DNA of 64,000 bases from Tamaricihabitans halophyticus (lineage in GTDB: Bacteria; Actinomycetota; Actinomycetes; Mycobacteriales; Pseudonocardiaceae): NCBI RefSeq assembly GCF_004340875.1, contig NZ_SLXQ01000001.1:1302001-1366000 (forward strand), in the 5' to 3' direction. The first letter of the stretch is position 1. Each line of letters begins with the position of its first letter. The notes beneath the pieces were generated by a model, which was given only the letters and a program-made list of their open reading frames with translations, did not search any database and was not told the origin of the DNA. Below, one piece after another: positions 17,891-25,811 of the stretch. The translations under genes and the position numbers were made by a program.

Positions 17891-18705
17891 CCACGATTAC
17901 CAAGGGCCTGTCCGACGGCGGGGTCGTCGCTTGGCGCAATCTGATGAACGTCCGGCGGAATCCGGACTGGCTGTTCTCCGCGACCGTGCAGCCGATCATG
18001 TTCGTGCTGCTGTTCGCCTATGTGTTCGGCAACGCGATCGGGGGCCCGGATGGCGGCCTGGAGTACCGCGAGTTCCTGATCGGCGGCATTTTCGCGCAGA
18101 CCGTGGCGTTCAACTCCGCGTTCACGGTGATCGGGTTCGCCAACGACCTGCAGAAGGGCATCATCGACCGGTTCCGCTCGCTGCCGATGTCCCGGATGGC
18201 GGTGATCCTCGGGCGCACCACCTCGGATCTGCTGGTGAGCGTCATCGCGCTGCTGGTCATGACGATCTGCGGGCTCCTTGTTGGCTGGCGGATTCGCGGC
18301 AGCGTGCTGGACGCGGTGCTGGCTTACCTGGTGCTGCTGCTGTTCGCCTTCGCCATGTCCTGGATCGGCGCGCTGATTGGCCTTGTCGCGCGCAGCGTCG
18401 AGGTGGCGCAGAGCGCGGGGCTGATCTGGATGTTCCCGGTGAGCTTCGTGTCCTCGGCGTTCGTACCGCTCGAGTCGCTGCCCGGCTTCCTGCAAACGCT
18501 GGCGACCTGGAATCCGTTCACCGCGGTGGTGAACGCGGTGCGAGATCTGTTCGGCAACCAGTTCACCGGACGTGCCGGGGTTCCGGTGCAGTCCGGTTGG
18601 CCAGTGGACAACGCGACGCTGTACGCGATCCTGTGCTGTATCGCGATCATCGTCATCTTCGCGCCGCTGGCGGCAGCCCGCTACAAGAAGGTCGCCACCA
18701 AGTAG
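17887..18705 (+). CDS. DrrB-type ABC-2 exporter permease
   Basis: 272 residues with six hydrophobic helices and the ABC-2 pattern: WRNLMNVRRNPDWLFS at the N terminus, NDLQKGIIDRFRSLPMSR in the first cytoplasmic loop, and FVSSAFVPLESLPGFLQ before the last helix. It is the membrane half of a two-gene exporter for drugs or lipids. Coupled to the frameshifted ATPase gene, so function of the pair depends on whether that frameshift is real. Confidence 0.9.
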   Translation: MTTITKGLSDGGVVAWRNLMNVRRNPDWLFSATVQPIMFVLLFAYVFGNAIGGPDGGLEYREFLIGGIFAQTVAFNSAFTVIGFANDLQKGIIDRFRSLPMSRMAVILGRTTSDLLVSVIALLVMTICGLLVGWRIRGSVLDAVLAYLVLLLFAFAMSWIGALIGLVARSVEVAQSAGLIWMFPVSFVSSAFVPLESLPGFLQTLATWNPFTAVVNAVRDLFGNQFTGRAGVPVQSGWPVDNATLYAILCCIAIIVIFAPLAAARYKKVATK

Positions 18706-18814
18706 GTGACACGTCGCTCGCTGTTCGGTCGGGATGAAACCGCCGGGTAAGCGGTCCGAAAGCTCGGGCACCTAACTTTGCCACGCCACCGGATCGACCG
18801 AACAAGGAGCGACC

Positions 18815-19204
18815 ATGCGCGGCAAAACCCGCAAAGTAGGTACCGCGGCAGTTCTCGCGGCTGGACTCATGCTGGCATTCGCGCCGGCGGCTGCTGCTGA
18901 CGGGCCGACGCACAAATGCCACTACCACCCTTCGGAAGACGTCCGCGGCTGGGGATGTTTCCAGCCGCACGGCGATCACATCTTCGTCGAGGACACCGCA
19001 TGGGAGGGATACGGCGTTCAGGTGTACTGGGAAACCAACTACGGCAGGTCCGATGTTTGTCGCGACGTGAACGGCACGTCAGACGGCATCAAGGACTGCA
19101 ACTACAACATGAAAGAGGGCAAGAAACTCAAGTTCAAGGTGCAACTGACCAACAACGGTTCGGTATGGACCGAATCAGGCTGGTCACCCTGGTACACCAT
19201 CTAG
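18815..19204 (+). CDS. Small secreted protein of unknown function
   Basis: 129 residues, ATG behind AAGGAG. Residues 1-30 are a Sec signal peptide (KTRKVGTAAVLAAGLMLAF, cleavage likely after AAA). The mature domain of about 100 residues is rich in Trp, Tyr and charged residues and has four cysteines that could form two disulfides (CHYH, WGCF, DVCRD, KDCNY). No enzyme motif is recognised; the fold looks like a small compact beta protein. Monocistronic. Confidence 0.75.
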   Translation: MRGKTRKVGTAAVLAAGLMLAFAPAAAADGPTHKCHYHPSEDVRGWGCFQPHGDHIFVEDTAWEGYGVQVYWETNYGRSDVCRDVNGTSDGIKDCNYNMKEGKKLKFKVQLTNNGSVWTESGWSPWYTI

Positions 19205-19222
19205 AACCCCGACGGCCTCGCT

Positions 19223-19277
19223 AACCTTGAAGAGCGCGGTTACACGCAGTCACCGCAAGATGCCTAAAGATTGCGGT
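19223..19277 (-). repeat. Dispersed gene-end repeat, two units
   Basis: Read on the minus strand it is a unit with perfect 7-bp arms (ACCGCAA 19252-19258, TTGCGGT 19271-19277) around a 12-base loop, followed by a half unit ending in CGCGCTCTTCAAGGTT. It lies between the convergent secreted-protein and DoxX genes. The same arms and loop core recur at 44254. Confidence 0.6.
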
Positions 19278-19296
19278 CTGGCCGCGGTTACGGGGT

Positions 19297-19803
19297 TCAG
19301 GTTCGTGCCGCGCGGCGGGCTTTCCGGGAGGTCTTCTGTACCTTCTTGCTCGCCTTGTCCGTCGCGCGGCGAGCTCGCCAGCCAACCGACGGCTTGCCTT
19401 CGGTGTCCGCCGCGGCCAGCAGCAAACCACCGCACATACTGGCGTTCTTGAAGAAGTGCACGAGCTGCGTGCTGCGTTCCGACTCGTCCGAGTACTCCCA
19501 GAAGGCGTGCGTCGCAAGCGTGGTCGGCACCAGGTTCGCGGCCAGCACCAGCGCGGACAGCCGAGGAAACTTCCCGGCAGCCAACGCCGACCCGGCGACG
19601 ACCTTGACCGCTGCGTCCAGCCGCACCAGGGTCTGCGCATCGGTGGGGACCTGCGCCGGCAGGCTGTCCGCGCGGCTGCCGATGGTCTTGTCCAGGAACG
19701 GCTTCGCCGCCTGCGTCGGGCCAGAAGGATCACGAAGCGTCTGAACCCCGCTGGCCACGAAGATCGCGGCCATCAACGGGCGGGCCAACCTGCGCAGCAA
19801 CAC
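19297..19803 (-). CDS. DoxX family membrane protein
   Basis: About 168 residues from the GTG at 19803, which has GGAAGG 8 bases upstream. The opening RRLARPLMAAIFVASGVQTL is the typical first DoxX helix; further hydrophobic helices follow (ALAAGKFPRLSALVLAANLV; GGLLLAAAD). The C terminus is a very basic Lys/Arg tail. DoxX proteins are linked to thiosulfate oxidation or redox homeostasis, but the role here is not established. A longer in-frame start at 19905 is possible. Confidence 0.8.
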   Translation of the reverse strand: MLLRRLARPLMAAIFVASGVQTLRDPSGPTQAAKPFLDKTIGSRADSLPAQVPTDAQTLVRLDAAVKVVAGSALAAGKFPRLSALVLAANLVPTTLATHAFWEYSDESERSTQLVHFFKNASMCGGLLLAAADTEGKPSVGWRARRATDKASKKVQKTSRKARRAART

Positions 19804-19966
19804 CTTCGCCGCCTTCCTCCTGCACGATGCGAACGTTTCCCCACCCACCCTACGACGCTCCGCGCAATACCGCCGGCGAGCCAACCGGCCCACTCGCGAC
19901 GACACGCGCTAGGCAAGTATGGGCGAATATCGGATCAACACTAGATTGCCCGATACTCTGCGAGAC

Positions 19967-21160
19967 GTGGACCCGGTGCGCAATCCGTTCGCCCCCGGAG
20001 CTGGCCAGCGGCCACCCGAACTCGCCGGGCGGGAACGCGAGCTACAGGCCTTCGAAGTAGTGCTGGAACGCGTCGCGCGCGGCCGGCCGGAACGCAGCCT
20101 GGTACTCACCGGCCTGCGTGGCGTCGGCAAAACCGTGCTGCTCGGCGAGCTGCGCTCGATGGCCATCCGGCGCGGCTGGGGCACCGGCAAGATCGAAGCC
20201 CGGCCGGACGCGGACCTGCGCCGCCCGCTGTCCGCCGCGCTGCATCGCGCGGTGCGCGATCTCGCGGTCCGACACCGCGCGCCGGATCAGGTGGAACAGG
20301 TCCTCGGCGTGCTCAAGGCCTTCGCGCTGCGCGCCAACGCGGACAACGCTCGGCTGCGCGACCGCTGGCAGCCCGGTATCGATGCGCCTGCCGCACAGGG
20401 CCGAGCCGATTCCGGCGATATCGAGATCGACCTCGTCGAACTGTTCACCGACGTCGCCGAACTCGCCAAGGACGTCGGCACCGGGGTGGCCCTGCTGATC
20501 GACGAGATGCAGGACGTCGAGCCGGACGACATATCCGCGCTCTGCGCGGCCTGCCACGAGCTCTCCCAGTCGGGCGCACCGCTGGTCGTGGTCGGCGCCG
20601 GGTTGCCGCACCTGCCAGCCGTGCTTTCCGCAAGCAAGTCGTACTCCGAGCGACTGTTCCGCTACGCCCGGATCGACCGGCTGGACCGCACGGACGCGGA
20701 CCTGGCGGTAGGCGCGCCGGTCGGCCGCGAGGAAGTCGGCATCACCGAAGCGGCGATGGACGCGCTGTACGAGCAGTCCGGCGGCTATCCGTATTTCATC
20801 CAGGCCTACGGCAAGGCCGCATGGGACGCCGCGCCCAAGGATCCGATCACCGACGAGGACGTCCGGGTAGCCGCCCCGGAGGCCGAAGCGGAGCTGGCAG
20901 TCGGTTTCTTCGGTGCCCGCTACGAACGTGCGACGCCCGCGGAGCGCGAATATCTCCGCTCGATGGCCGAGCTCACCGCCGGCAGGGACGACGGGGTACA
21001 AACCGCGGATGTCGCCGTGTACCTGAGCCGCAAACCGTCCTCGCTGTCCCCGGCCCGGGACAGCTTGATCAAGAAAGGCCTGGTGTACTCCGGCGAGCGC
21101 GGCCAGATCGCCTTCACCGTGCCGCATTTCGGACATTTCCTCCGCACTCGCGGCGAATAG
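19967..21160 (+). CDS. AAA-type ATP-binding protein (archaeal-ATPase/ORC-like family)
   Basis: 397 residues from GTG 19967 (VDPVRNPFAPGAGQRPPELA, the opening I associate with this family). Walker A GLRGVGKT is at 49-56, Walker B ALLIDEMQD about 60% along the ATPase domain, followed by a helical and a winged-helix-like C terminus (LSRKPSSLSPARDSLIKKGL). The upstream -10-like TACTCT sits 7 bases before the GTG with no ribosome site, suggesting a leaderless message. An upstream ATG at 19919 would add 16 residues. Cellular role unknown. Confidence 0.82.
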   Translation: MDPVRNPFAPGAGQRPPELAGRERELQAFEVVLERVARGRPERSLVLTGLRGVGKTVLLGELRSMAIRRGWGTGKIEARPDADLRRPLSAALHRAVRDLAVRHRAPDQVEQVLGVLKAFALRANADNARLRDRWQPGIDAPAAQGRADSGDIEIDLVELFTDVAELAKDVGTGVALLIDEMQDVEPDDISALCAACHELSQSGAPLVVVGAGLPHLPAVLSASKSYSERLFRYARIDRLDRTDADLAVGAPVGREEVGITEAAMDALYEQSGGYPYFIQAYGKAAWDAAPKDPITDEDVRVAAPEAEAELAVGFFGARYERATPAEREYLRSMAELTAGRDDGVQTADVAVYLSRKPSSLSPARDSLIKKGLVYSGERGQIAFTVPHFGHFLRTRGE

Positions 21161-21180
21161 GCACCGCTAGCGCTCTATTT

Positions 21181-21208
21181 CCTTCTATAGAAGTTTCGCT
21201 ATAGAAGG
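21181..21208. promoter_or_regulatory. AT-rich perfect inverted repeat
   Basis: CCTTCTATAG (21181-21190) and CTATAGAAGG (21199-21208) are perfect 10-bp arms with an 8-base loop; the left arm plus two bases also forms the self-palindrome CTTCTATAGAAG. It lies 20 bases after the AAA ATPase stop. Without a U tract it is as likely an operator as a terminator. Confidence 0.5.
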
Positions 21209-21372
21209 CTAGGCGGTCGCATACTTCGCAAGAAGTGCCATCTGCCGAAGATTGTCCTGCGAGTGTCCACCATCACCGGATAATCGAGTGAAGTACGCCC
21301 TCGTGCCAGGCATAATGAATGTGTAGCCACACAGAGCGCACGAAACGAACCCGAAAGGACACCAGAGCTCAC

Positions 21373-21519
21373 ATGAACCTCACCGCAAAGCTCCGCGCCC
21401 GCCGTGCCGAGGCCCGTACGCGCAAGGCGGTGACGCACGCGATCGAGACCGCCGGCTCCGCGACCATGCGCCAGGAACTCAGCGCGATCGCGCAGGCCAG
21501 GAACATCACCATCCGCTAG
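21373..21519 (+). CDS. Small basic protein of unknown function
   Basis: 48 residues from ATG 21373: NLTAKLRARRAEARTRKAV then a short helical tail ending QARNITIR. It is strongly basic and entirely helical by composition. Similar 45-50 residue proteins are common in actinobacteria without a known role (memory, not searched). AAAGGA lies about 13 bases upstream, a little far. It directly precedes the 6C-type RNA region. Confidence 0.6.
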   Translation: MNLTAKLRARRAEARTRKAVTHAIETAGSATMRQELSAIAQARNITIR

Positions 21520-21644
21520 ATCACACCAGCTGGGCCGCGGTGAAGACCCGCCCGCGGCCCGCCGTCATCCCCCATCCGAGATGTGACCCAAGACACATTT
21601 CGACGACGTGTAACGCATGACGGAGCGGTGTCGATACTCCAGAT

Positions 21645-21797
21645 GACTCCGTGATGCTGGCGGACCCCCGACCTGGCAGCATCACGGAGTTTCCAATGTT
21701 CTGAGCATGAACATCCTGAGTTTGAAAGATCATGGGGCAGTTGTTCCCCCGACGAGACTGCCCTTCAAGCCGGCCCGAACACGGGCCGGCTTTTTTA
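21645..21797 (+). ncRNA. 6C-type small RNA
   Basis: Two stem-loops with C-rich loops are followed by a strong terminator, the architecture of the actinobacterial 6C RNA. Stem 1 is a perfect 14 bp (21646-21659 with 21677-21690), with CCCCC in its 17-base loop. Stem 2 is 7 bp (GGGCAGT 21735-21741 with ACTGCCC 21757-21763), again with CCCCC in the loop. The terminator is at 21767-21796. A -10-like GATACT at 21633-21638 fits a 5' end near 21645. No gene is on this strand here. A covariance search would settle it. Confidence 0.75.
21767..21796 (+). terminator. Rho-independent terminator of the 6C-type RNA
   Basis: Arms AAGCCGGCCC (21767-21776) and GGGCCGGCTT (21783-21792), loop GAACAC, then a run of T to 21796. 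This is the strongest classical terminator in the window and ends the small RNA before the MarR-GNAT gene. Confidence 0.9.
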
Positions 21798-21828
21798 TGT
21801 GCGTGCGCCCGCCCACATGAGCTATTCT

Positions 21829-21862
21829 TTGACTAAGTCAACGAAACAGTTGGGATAGTCAA
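21829..21862. promoter_or_regulatory. MarR operator: TTGACT palindrome plus half site
   Basis: TTGACTAAGTCAA (21829-21841) is a perfect palindrome, and a third half site AGTCAA (21857-21862) runs into the start codon of the MarR-GNAT gene. The position fits autorepression by the N-terminal MarR domain. Inference from position and symmetry only. Confidence 0.6.
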
Positions 21863-22779
21863 TGAACCAGCTGGATGAGCGAGTGGCCGTGCTTCGCGCC
21901 TTCAACCGGCGATACACCCGCACCATTGGCCTACTGGATGACCAGGTCTACGTCGGGTACCCGCTGCCCGAAGCCAGGGTGTTGTTCGAACTGGGCCAAC
22001 AACAAGACACCGAGGTCAGCGCCCTGCGCACCGAGCTGAACATGGACGCCGGACAGCTCAGCCGACTACTCGGCAAGCTGGCCGACCGCGGGCTACTGAC
22101 CAAACGGCCCTGCCCGCAGGACGCCCGTAAGCAGTGGGTTCGGCTCACCGAGCAGGGCAAGCAAGCGTTTGCCGAACTGGACCATCGTGCCGCTGAACAG
22201 CTCGGTGTCTTTCTCGGCCAGCTCACCGAACCAGCACAACATCGGCTGGTGGCGGCGCTCGGCGTGGTCGACGAGGTGTTGCACGAACCACCCAATGGAC
22301 CGGTCGTCATCCGGGCACCCCGACCTGGCGATCTTGGCTGGGTGGTGCAGCGGCACGGGCAACGCTATGCCGCCGAGTACGGCTGGAACGCCGAGTTCGA
22401 GGCGCTGGTCGCCCGGATCGTGGCCGACTACGCGAACGGGCGTGACCAGAGCGGGGAAGCCGCTTGGATCGCCGAACTGGCCGGTGAGCCGGTTGGCTGC
22501 GTGTTCTGCGCACGTGAATCGGCGGATACCGCGAAACTGCGGCTACTGCTGGTCGAGCCGGCCGCACGGGGGCACGGGATCGGCGGGCTACTCGTCAACG
22601 AGTGCATCGAGTTCGCCAGGTCCGCCGGGTATCAGACCCTGGAGTTGTGGACGAACGATGTGCTCGGGGCGGCGCGGCGGATCTACCAGCGCGCCGGCTT
22701 CGAGCTGGTCTCCAGCGAGCCGCACCACAGCTTCGGCCACGACCTGGTCGGCGAGTACTGGCGCCGCACCCTCAGGTAG
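21862..22779 (+). CDS. MarR regulator fused to GNAT acetyltransferase
   Basis: 305 residues. Residues 1-145 form a MarR winged helix (DAGQLSRLLGKLADRGLLTK, then RPCPQDARKQWVRLTEQG, the wing). Residues about 148-305 are a GNAT N-acetyltransferase with the acetyl-CoA loop VEPAARGHGIGGLLVNECIE and the C-terminal GAARRIYQRAGFELV. Such fusions are a recognised family, probably coupling a sensed molecule to its acetylation (inference). No SD is visible beyond TTGGGA. It follows the small RNA terminator. Confidence 0.92.
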   Translation: MNQLDERVAVLRAFNRRYTRTIGLLDDQVYVGYPLPEARVLFELGQQQDTEVSALRTELNMDAGQLSRLLGKLADRGLLTKRPCPQDARKQWVRLTEQGKQAFAELDHRAAEQLGVFLGQLTEPAQHRLVAALGVVDEVLHEPPNGPVVIRAPRPGDLGWVVQRHGQRYAAEYGWNAEFEALVARIVADYANGRDQSGEAAWIAELAGEPVGCVFCARESADTAKLRLLLVEPAARGHGIGGLLVNECIEFARSAGYQTLELWTNDVLGAARRIYQRAGFELVSSEPHHSFGHDLVGEYWRRTLR

Positions 22780-22785
22780 ACAACA

Positions 22786-23373
22786 CTACGTTGACCCTGC
22801 GCCGCCGGTGCGGCCGAGCAGGTAGAACTCTGGGTTTGGCCGCAGTCCGGCGAAGTGCGCCAGCCTGTTGGACATCGCGAACAGTGCGGTGATCGCGCCG
22901 ACGTCCCAGATCTCCTCCTCGGTCAGCTCGGCCTGACGTGCCGCTGCCAGGTCAGCTTCGCCGAACAACTCCGGCTTGCGGGTCAACGCGAGCGCGAGAT
23001 CCACGATCGCGCGCTGCCGTGTGTCCAGTTCCGCACCCCACGGATTGCTGGCTACGTTGTCCGCCAGCTCGCTGTCCTTCGACCGGATCCGCAGGATCGC
23101 GCCATGTGCAACGAAGCAATACGTGCAGTGATTGGCGCCCGAGGTGGCCACCACGACGAGTTCGCGTTCCGCTTTGGACAGGCCAGTCGGTCGTTCCAGC
23201 AACGCATCGTGGTAGTCCAGGAAGGCGCGTAGCTCGGCTGGACGGTGCCCAAGCGCGCGGAAGACATTCGGCACGAACCCGGATTTCTCCGCTATCGCAC
23301 CGACTCGCTCGCGCAGATCCGCGGGGAGTTCGTCCAGCTCAACCGTGTCGAATCGGCTCACATCATCGGCCAT
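22786..23373 (-). CDS. AhpD-like carboxymuconolactone decarboxylase family protein (peroxidase-related)
   Basis: 195 residues. The active-site stretch SGANHCTYCFVAHGAI carries the CxxC and His of the AhpD/CMD fold, and SKAERELVVVATSG precedes it, as in peroxidase-related members. The protein probably reduces peroxides or works as a thiol oxidoreductase in the cytoplasm. It converges on the MarR-GNAT gene (6 bases apart) and is divergent from an IclR regulator. Confidence 0.88.
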   Translation of the reverse strand: MADDVSRFDTVELDELPADLRERVGAIAEKSGFVPNVFRALGHRPAELRAFLDYHDALLERPTGLSKAERELVVVATSGANHCTYCFVAHGAILRIRSKDSELADNVASNPWGAELDTRQRAIVDLALALTRKPELFGEADLAAARQAELTEEEIWDVGAITALFAMSNRLAHFAGLRPNPEFYLLGRTGGAGST

Positions 23374-23438
23374 ACCTCGGACATTAGCGCGCGGCTATCC
23401 TGGTTGTCCTGCATGATCCTGCGGAAGAGGTGGCCCCG

Positions 23439-24179
23439 GTGACCAGTGAACCGACGCTGATCAGCTCGGTCCGGCGCGCGTTGCGCCTGCTGGAAACGGT
23501 TGGGGCGCAGGAGCGTCCGGTCTCGGCGAAACAGCTCGCCAGGCAGACTGGGCTACGCCTGCCAACCACGTATCACCTGCTGCGCACCCTGGTACACGAA
23601 GGCTATCTGCGCAAATTGGACGATGGTTATGTACTGGGTGATTCCGTGGATCTGCTCGGCCACCCGCCGCGCAACCAGCTGCTGCTGAACCGCATCCGGC
23701 CAATCCTCACCGCGCTGCGCGATGAACTGGGCGCGGCCGCCTATGTGTCGATATTCGACGATGGCGAGATCCGGATTCTGGATATCGTAGACAGCGCAAG
23801 CGCACCACGAGTCGACCTGTGGGTTGGTTGCACGGAGGCCGGCCACGCCACCGCGCTCGGCAAATGCGTGCTCAGGGAACTGCCGGATCACCAGTTGCGC
23901 GATTACCTTGCCCGCCATCCGCTGGTTGATCTCACCCCGCGTACCGCGACCAAACCACAGGAGCTGCGCCGCCGGCTCGCGGCCGGCCCGATCATGCTGG
24001 ACCGGGAGGAGTACTCGCTGGGCACGGCCTGTGCCGCGGTGCCGATCTACGATGGCGCCCGGCCGGGATCGCTCAGCGTTTCGGTACCGGTCGGCAAGTT
24101 GGACCGGCTAGAGCGGGGCGGGCAGCGATTGCTCGCGGCGAGCGAGCAGATCAATCGCGCGATGTCACTCACCATCTGA
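23439..24179 (+). CDS. IclR family transcriptional regulator
   Basis: 246 residues from GTG 23439, chosen because GGAAGAGG lies 8 bases upstream. N-terminal winged helix (SVRRALRLLETVG, then SAKQLARQTGLRLPTTYHLL) and a C-terminal IclR effector domain (VDLWVGCTEAGHATALGKCV, and YSLGTACAAVPIYDG near the end). The effector is unknown. Divergent from the AhpD-like gene with 65 bases between, so control of that gene is plausible. Confidence 0.92.
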   Translation: MTSEPTLISSVRRALRLLETVGAQERPVSAKQLARQTGLRLPTTYHLLRTLVHEGYLRKLDDGYVLGDSVDLLGHPPRNQLLLNRIRPILTALRDELGAAAYVSIFDDGEIRILDIVDSASAPRVDLWVGCTEAGHATALGKCVLRELPDHQLRDYLARHPLVDLTPRTATKPQELRRRLAAGPIMLDREEYSLGTACAAVPIYDGARPGSLSVSVPVGKLDRLERGGQRLLAASEQINRAMSLTI

Positions 24180-24252
24180 AAAAACCTGAATTGCCTTCGC
24201 GCGGCAGAGCGAGAACGCTGGGGGCGGAGCATACCGGGAGGGGATGTCCGCA

Positions 24253-24996
24253 GTGTTCAGCGTCGTGGCGGCCCAAGACGATTCGGCCCGGCACGACTCG
24301 GCGTGGCGCAACCTCGCCTTCGACGAAGCACTGCTGCGAGCCAAACCGCAATCGCCGGTGTTGTGGCTATGGCGCAATCCCCAGTGCGTCGTACTCGGCA
24401 GGGGACAACGAGCCGAGCGCGAGGTGGATTTCTCGGCATGTTCGGCAGATGGTGTCCCCGTGCTGCGCAGGGGCAGTGGCGGCGGCACCGTCTACCACGA
24501 CCGGGGCAATCTGAACATCACGCTGGTGCAGCCAGGCGCCGTCGAACCACTGGAACTGCTCGGCACGGCCCTTTCCACCCTGGTCAGCGAGCTCGGGCTG
24601 AGCCCACGGTTGACCAAAAGGGGACTGTTCATCGGTGCGGACAAGCTCTGCGGGTTCGCCGCGCTGCGCACCAAGGAGGGCGTACTCGCGCATTCCACGC
24701 TGCTCGTGTCGAGTAATCCCGAGCTGGTCACCCGTTACCTGACGCCGACTCCCGAACAGGCACATCCGCTCGACTCCGAACGCAGCCCGGTGACCACGCT
24801 CGCCGCGCACGGGATCGGTGGCTATCCGGACAACCTGGTCATCGATGCGATGAGCAGGGAGCTGGGCACGGCGATCCACCGCGGACCGAACGAGGCCGAG
24901 CTCGCGCAGGAACAGCTACTGATGCACAGCCGCTACGGCTTCAGCCCATGGCATCTTTCCGGCCGGGCGCGGCAGCTGACCGCCGCACCCAGCTGA
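24253..24996 (+). CDS. Lipoate-protein ligase A-like / biotin-lipoate transferase family protein
   Basis: 247 residues from GTG 24253 (GGGAGGGG 9 bases upstream; ATG 24244 is too close to that site). The ligand-binding signature LRRGSGGGTVYHDRGNLNIT and the GADKLCGFAALRTKEGVLAHSTLLV segment, with the conserved lysine after Asp, are those of LplA/LipB-type transferases. It may attach lipoate to an E2 such as the one at 1503-2825, but the acyl donor is not known. The C-terminal accessory domain of full LplA is short or absent. Confidence 0.8.
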   Translation: MFSVVAAQDDSARHDSAWRNLAFDEALLRAKPQSPVLWLWRNPQCVVLGRGQRAEREVDFSACSADGVPVLRRGSGGGTVYHDRGNLNITLVQPGAVEPLELLGTALSTLVSELGLSPRLTKRGLFIGADKLCGFAALRTKEGVLAHSTLLVSSNPELVTRYLTPTPEQAHPLDSERSPVTTLAAHGIGGYPDNLVIDAMSRELGTAIHRGPNEAELAQEQLLMHSRYGFSPWHLSGRARQLTAAPS

Positions 24997-25113
24997 CCTG
25001 GCAAAACCCGCGCTATGCGAGACGGCGCGAAAAATTTCTGGATCGAGTGTCGATTCGCCGATGCGCCGTTCGTCTAGGCAGCGATGAACAGACCAACCAA
25101 CAAGGGAGGACCA

Positions 25114-25479
25114 ATGGCTAACTATGTGGGCTTCCTCCGTGGCGGGGACGCGGCTTACGCGAAGATCAGCCCCACGGAGGCGCAACGCGCACTGGAACGT
25201 TATCTGGCATGGGACGCCGAGCTGGCCGCCGCGGGCAACCCGGTTGGCGGCGGCGGGCTGTCCCGCAGCGCCGGCCGGGTGCTGGGCACCAGGGTCTCCG
25301 GCAGTGCGGGCGCGATCACCGATGGGCCGTACACCGAGGGCTCGGAGGTCGTCGGTGGCGTCCTGACGATCGAGGCGGCCGACCTGGACGAAGCGGAGAA
25401 GATCTTCAGCACGCATCCGCATCTTGACTTTGGGATCATCGAGGTGCGCAAGCTCGGCGAGCAGGGGTGTGAAGACTGA
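25114..25479 (+). CDS. DGPF/YCII-related domain protein
   Basis: 121 residues from ATG 25114 with AGGGAGGA upstream. It is a single YCII-like ferredoxin-fold domain with the DGPF signature as TDGPYTEGSEVVGGV and the C-terminal phrase AEKIFSTHPHLDFGIIEVR. Function unknown. It overlaps the next DGPF gene by one base and lies in one operon with an ECF42 sigma factor, the well-known genomic pairing for this family. Confidence 0.88.
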   Translation: MANYVGFLRGGDAAYAKISPTEAQRALERYLAWDAELAAAGNPVGGGGLSRSAGRVLGTRVSGSAGAITDGPYTEGSEVVGGVLTIEAADLDEAEKIFSTHPHLDFGIIEVRKLGEQGCED

Positions 25480-25811
25480 TGGCGAAGTACATGGGCCTGG
25501 CAAGGGACGCCCACGACTGGTCCGCGATGAGCGAGGACGAGCTGGGCGAGGTGATGCAGCAGTACGTCAAGTGGAGCGAAGAGCTGCAGGCCACCGGCAA
25601 GGCCATCGCGGGTGGCCAGCTGGGCGACGAGGTCAAAGTGCTCCGGGGCGGGATGGCTGCCACGGACGGCCCCTACGCGGAGTCCTCCGAGCTGCTCGGC
25701 GGGGTCGCGATTATCGAAGCGGACAGCCTCGCCGAGGCGGTCGAGGTGTTCAGCACGCACCCGAATCTGGCCTTCGGCAGCATCGAAGTTCGTGAGTACA
25801 TCGAGCTCTGA
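25479..25811 (+). CDS. DGPF/YCII-related domain protein, second copy
   Basis: 110 residues, paralogous to the preceding gene: TDGPYAESSELLGGVAIIEA and VEVFSTHPNLAFGSIEVREY line up with its counterparts. The two arose by tandem duplication. Its end overlaps the likely GTG start of the sigma factor by 20 bases, so all three are probably co-translated. The residue pattern is that of a small cytoplasmic ferredoxin-like domain. Confidence 0.88.
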   Translation: MAKYMGLARDAHDWSAMSEDELGEVMQQYVKWSEELQATGKAIAGGQLGDEVKVLRGGMAATDGPYAESSELLGGVAIIEADSLAEAVEVFSTHPNLAFGSIEVREYIEL

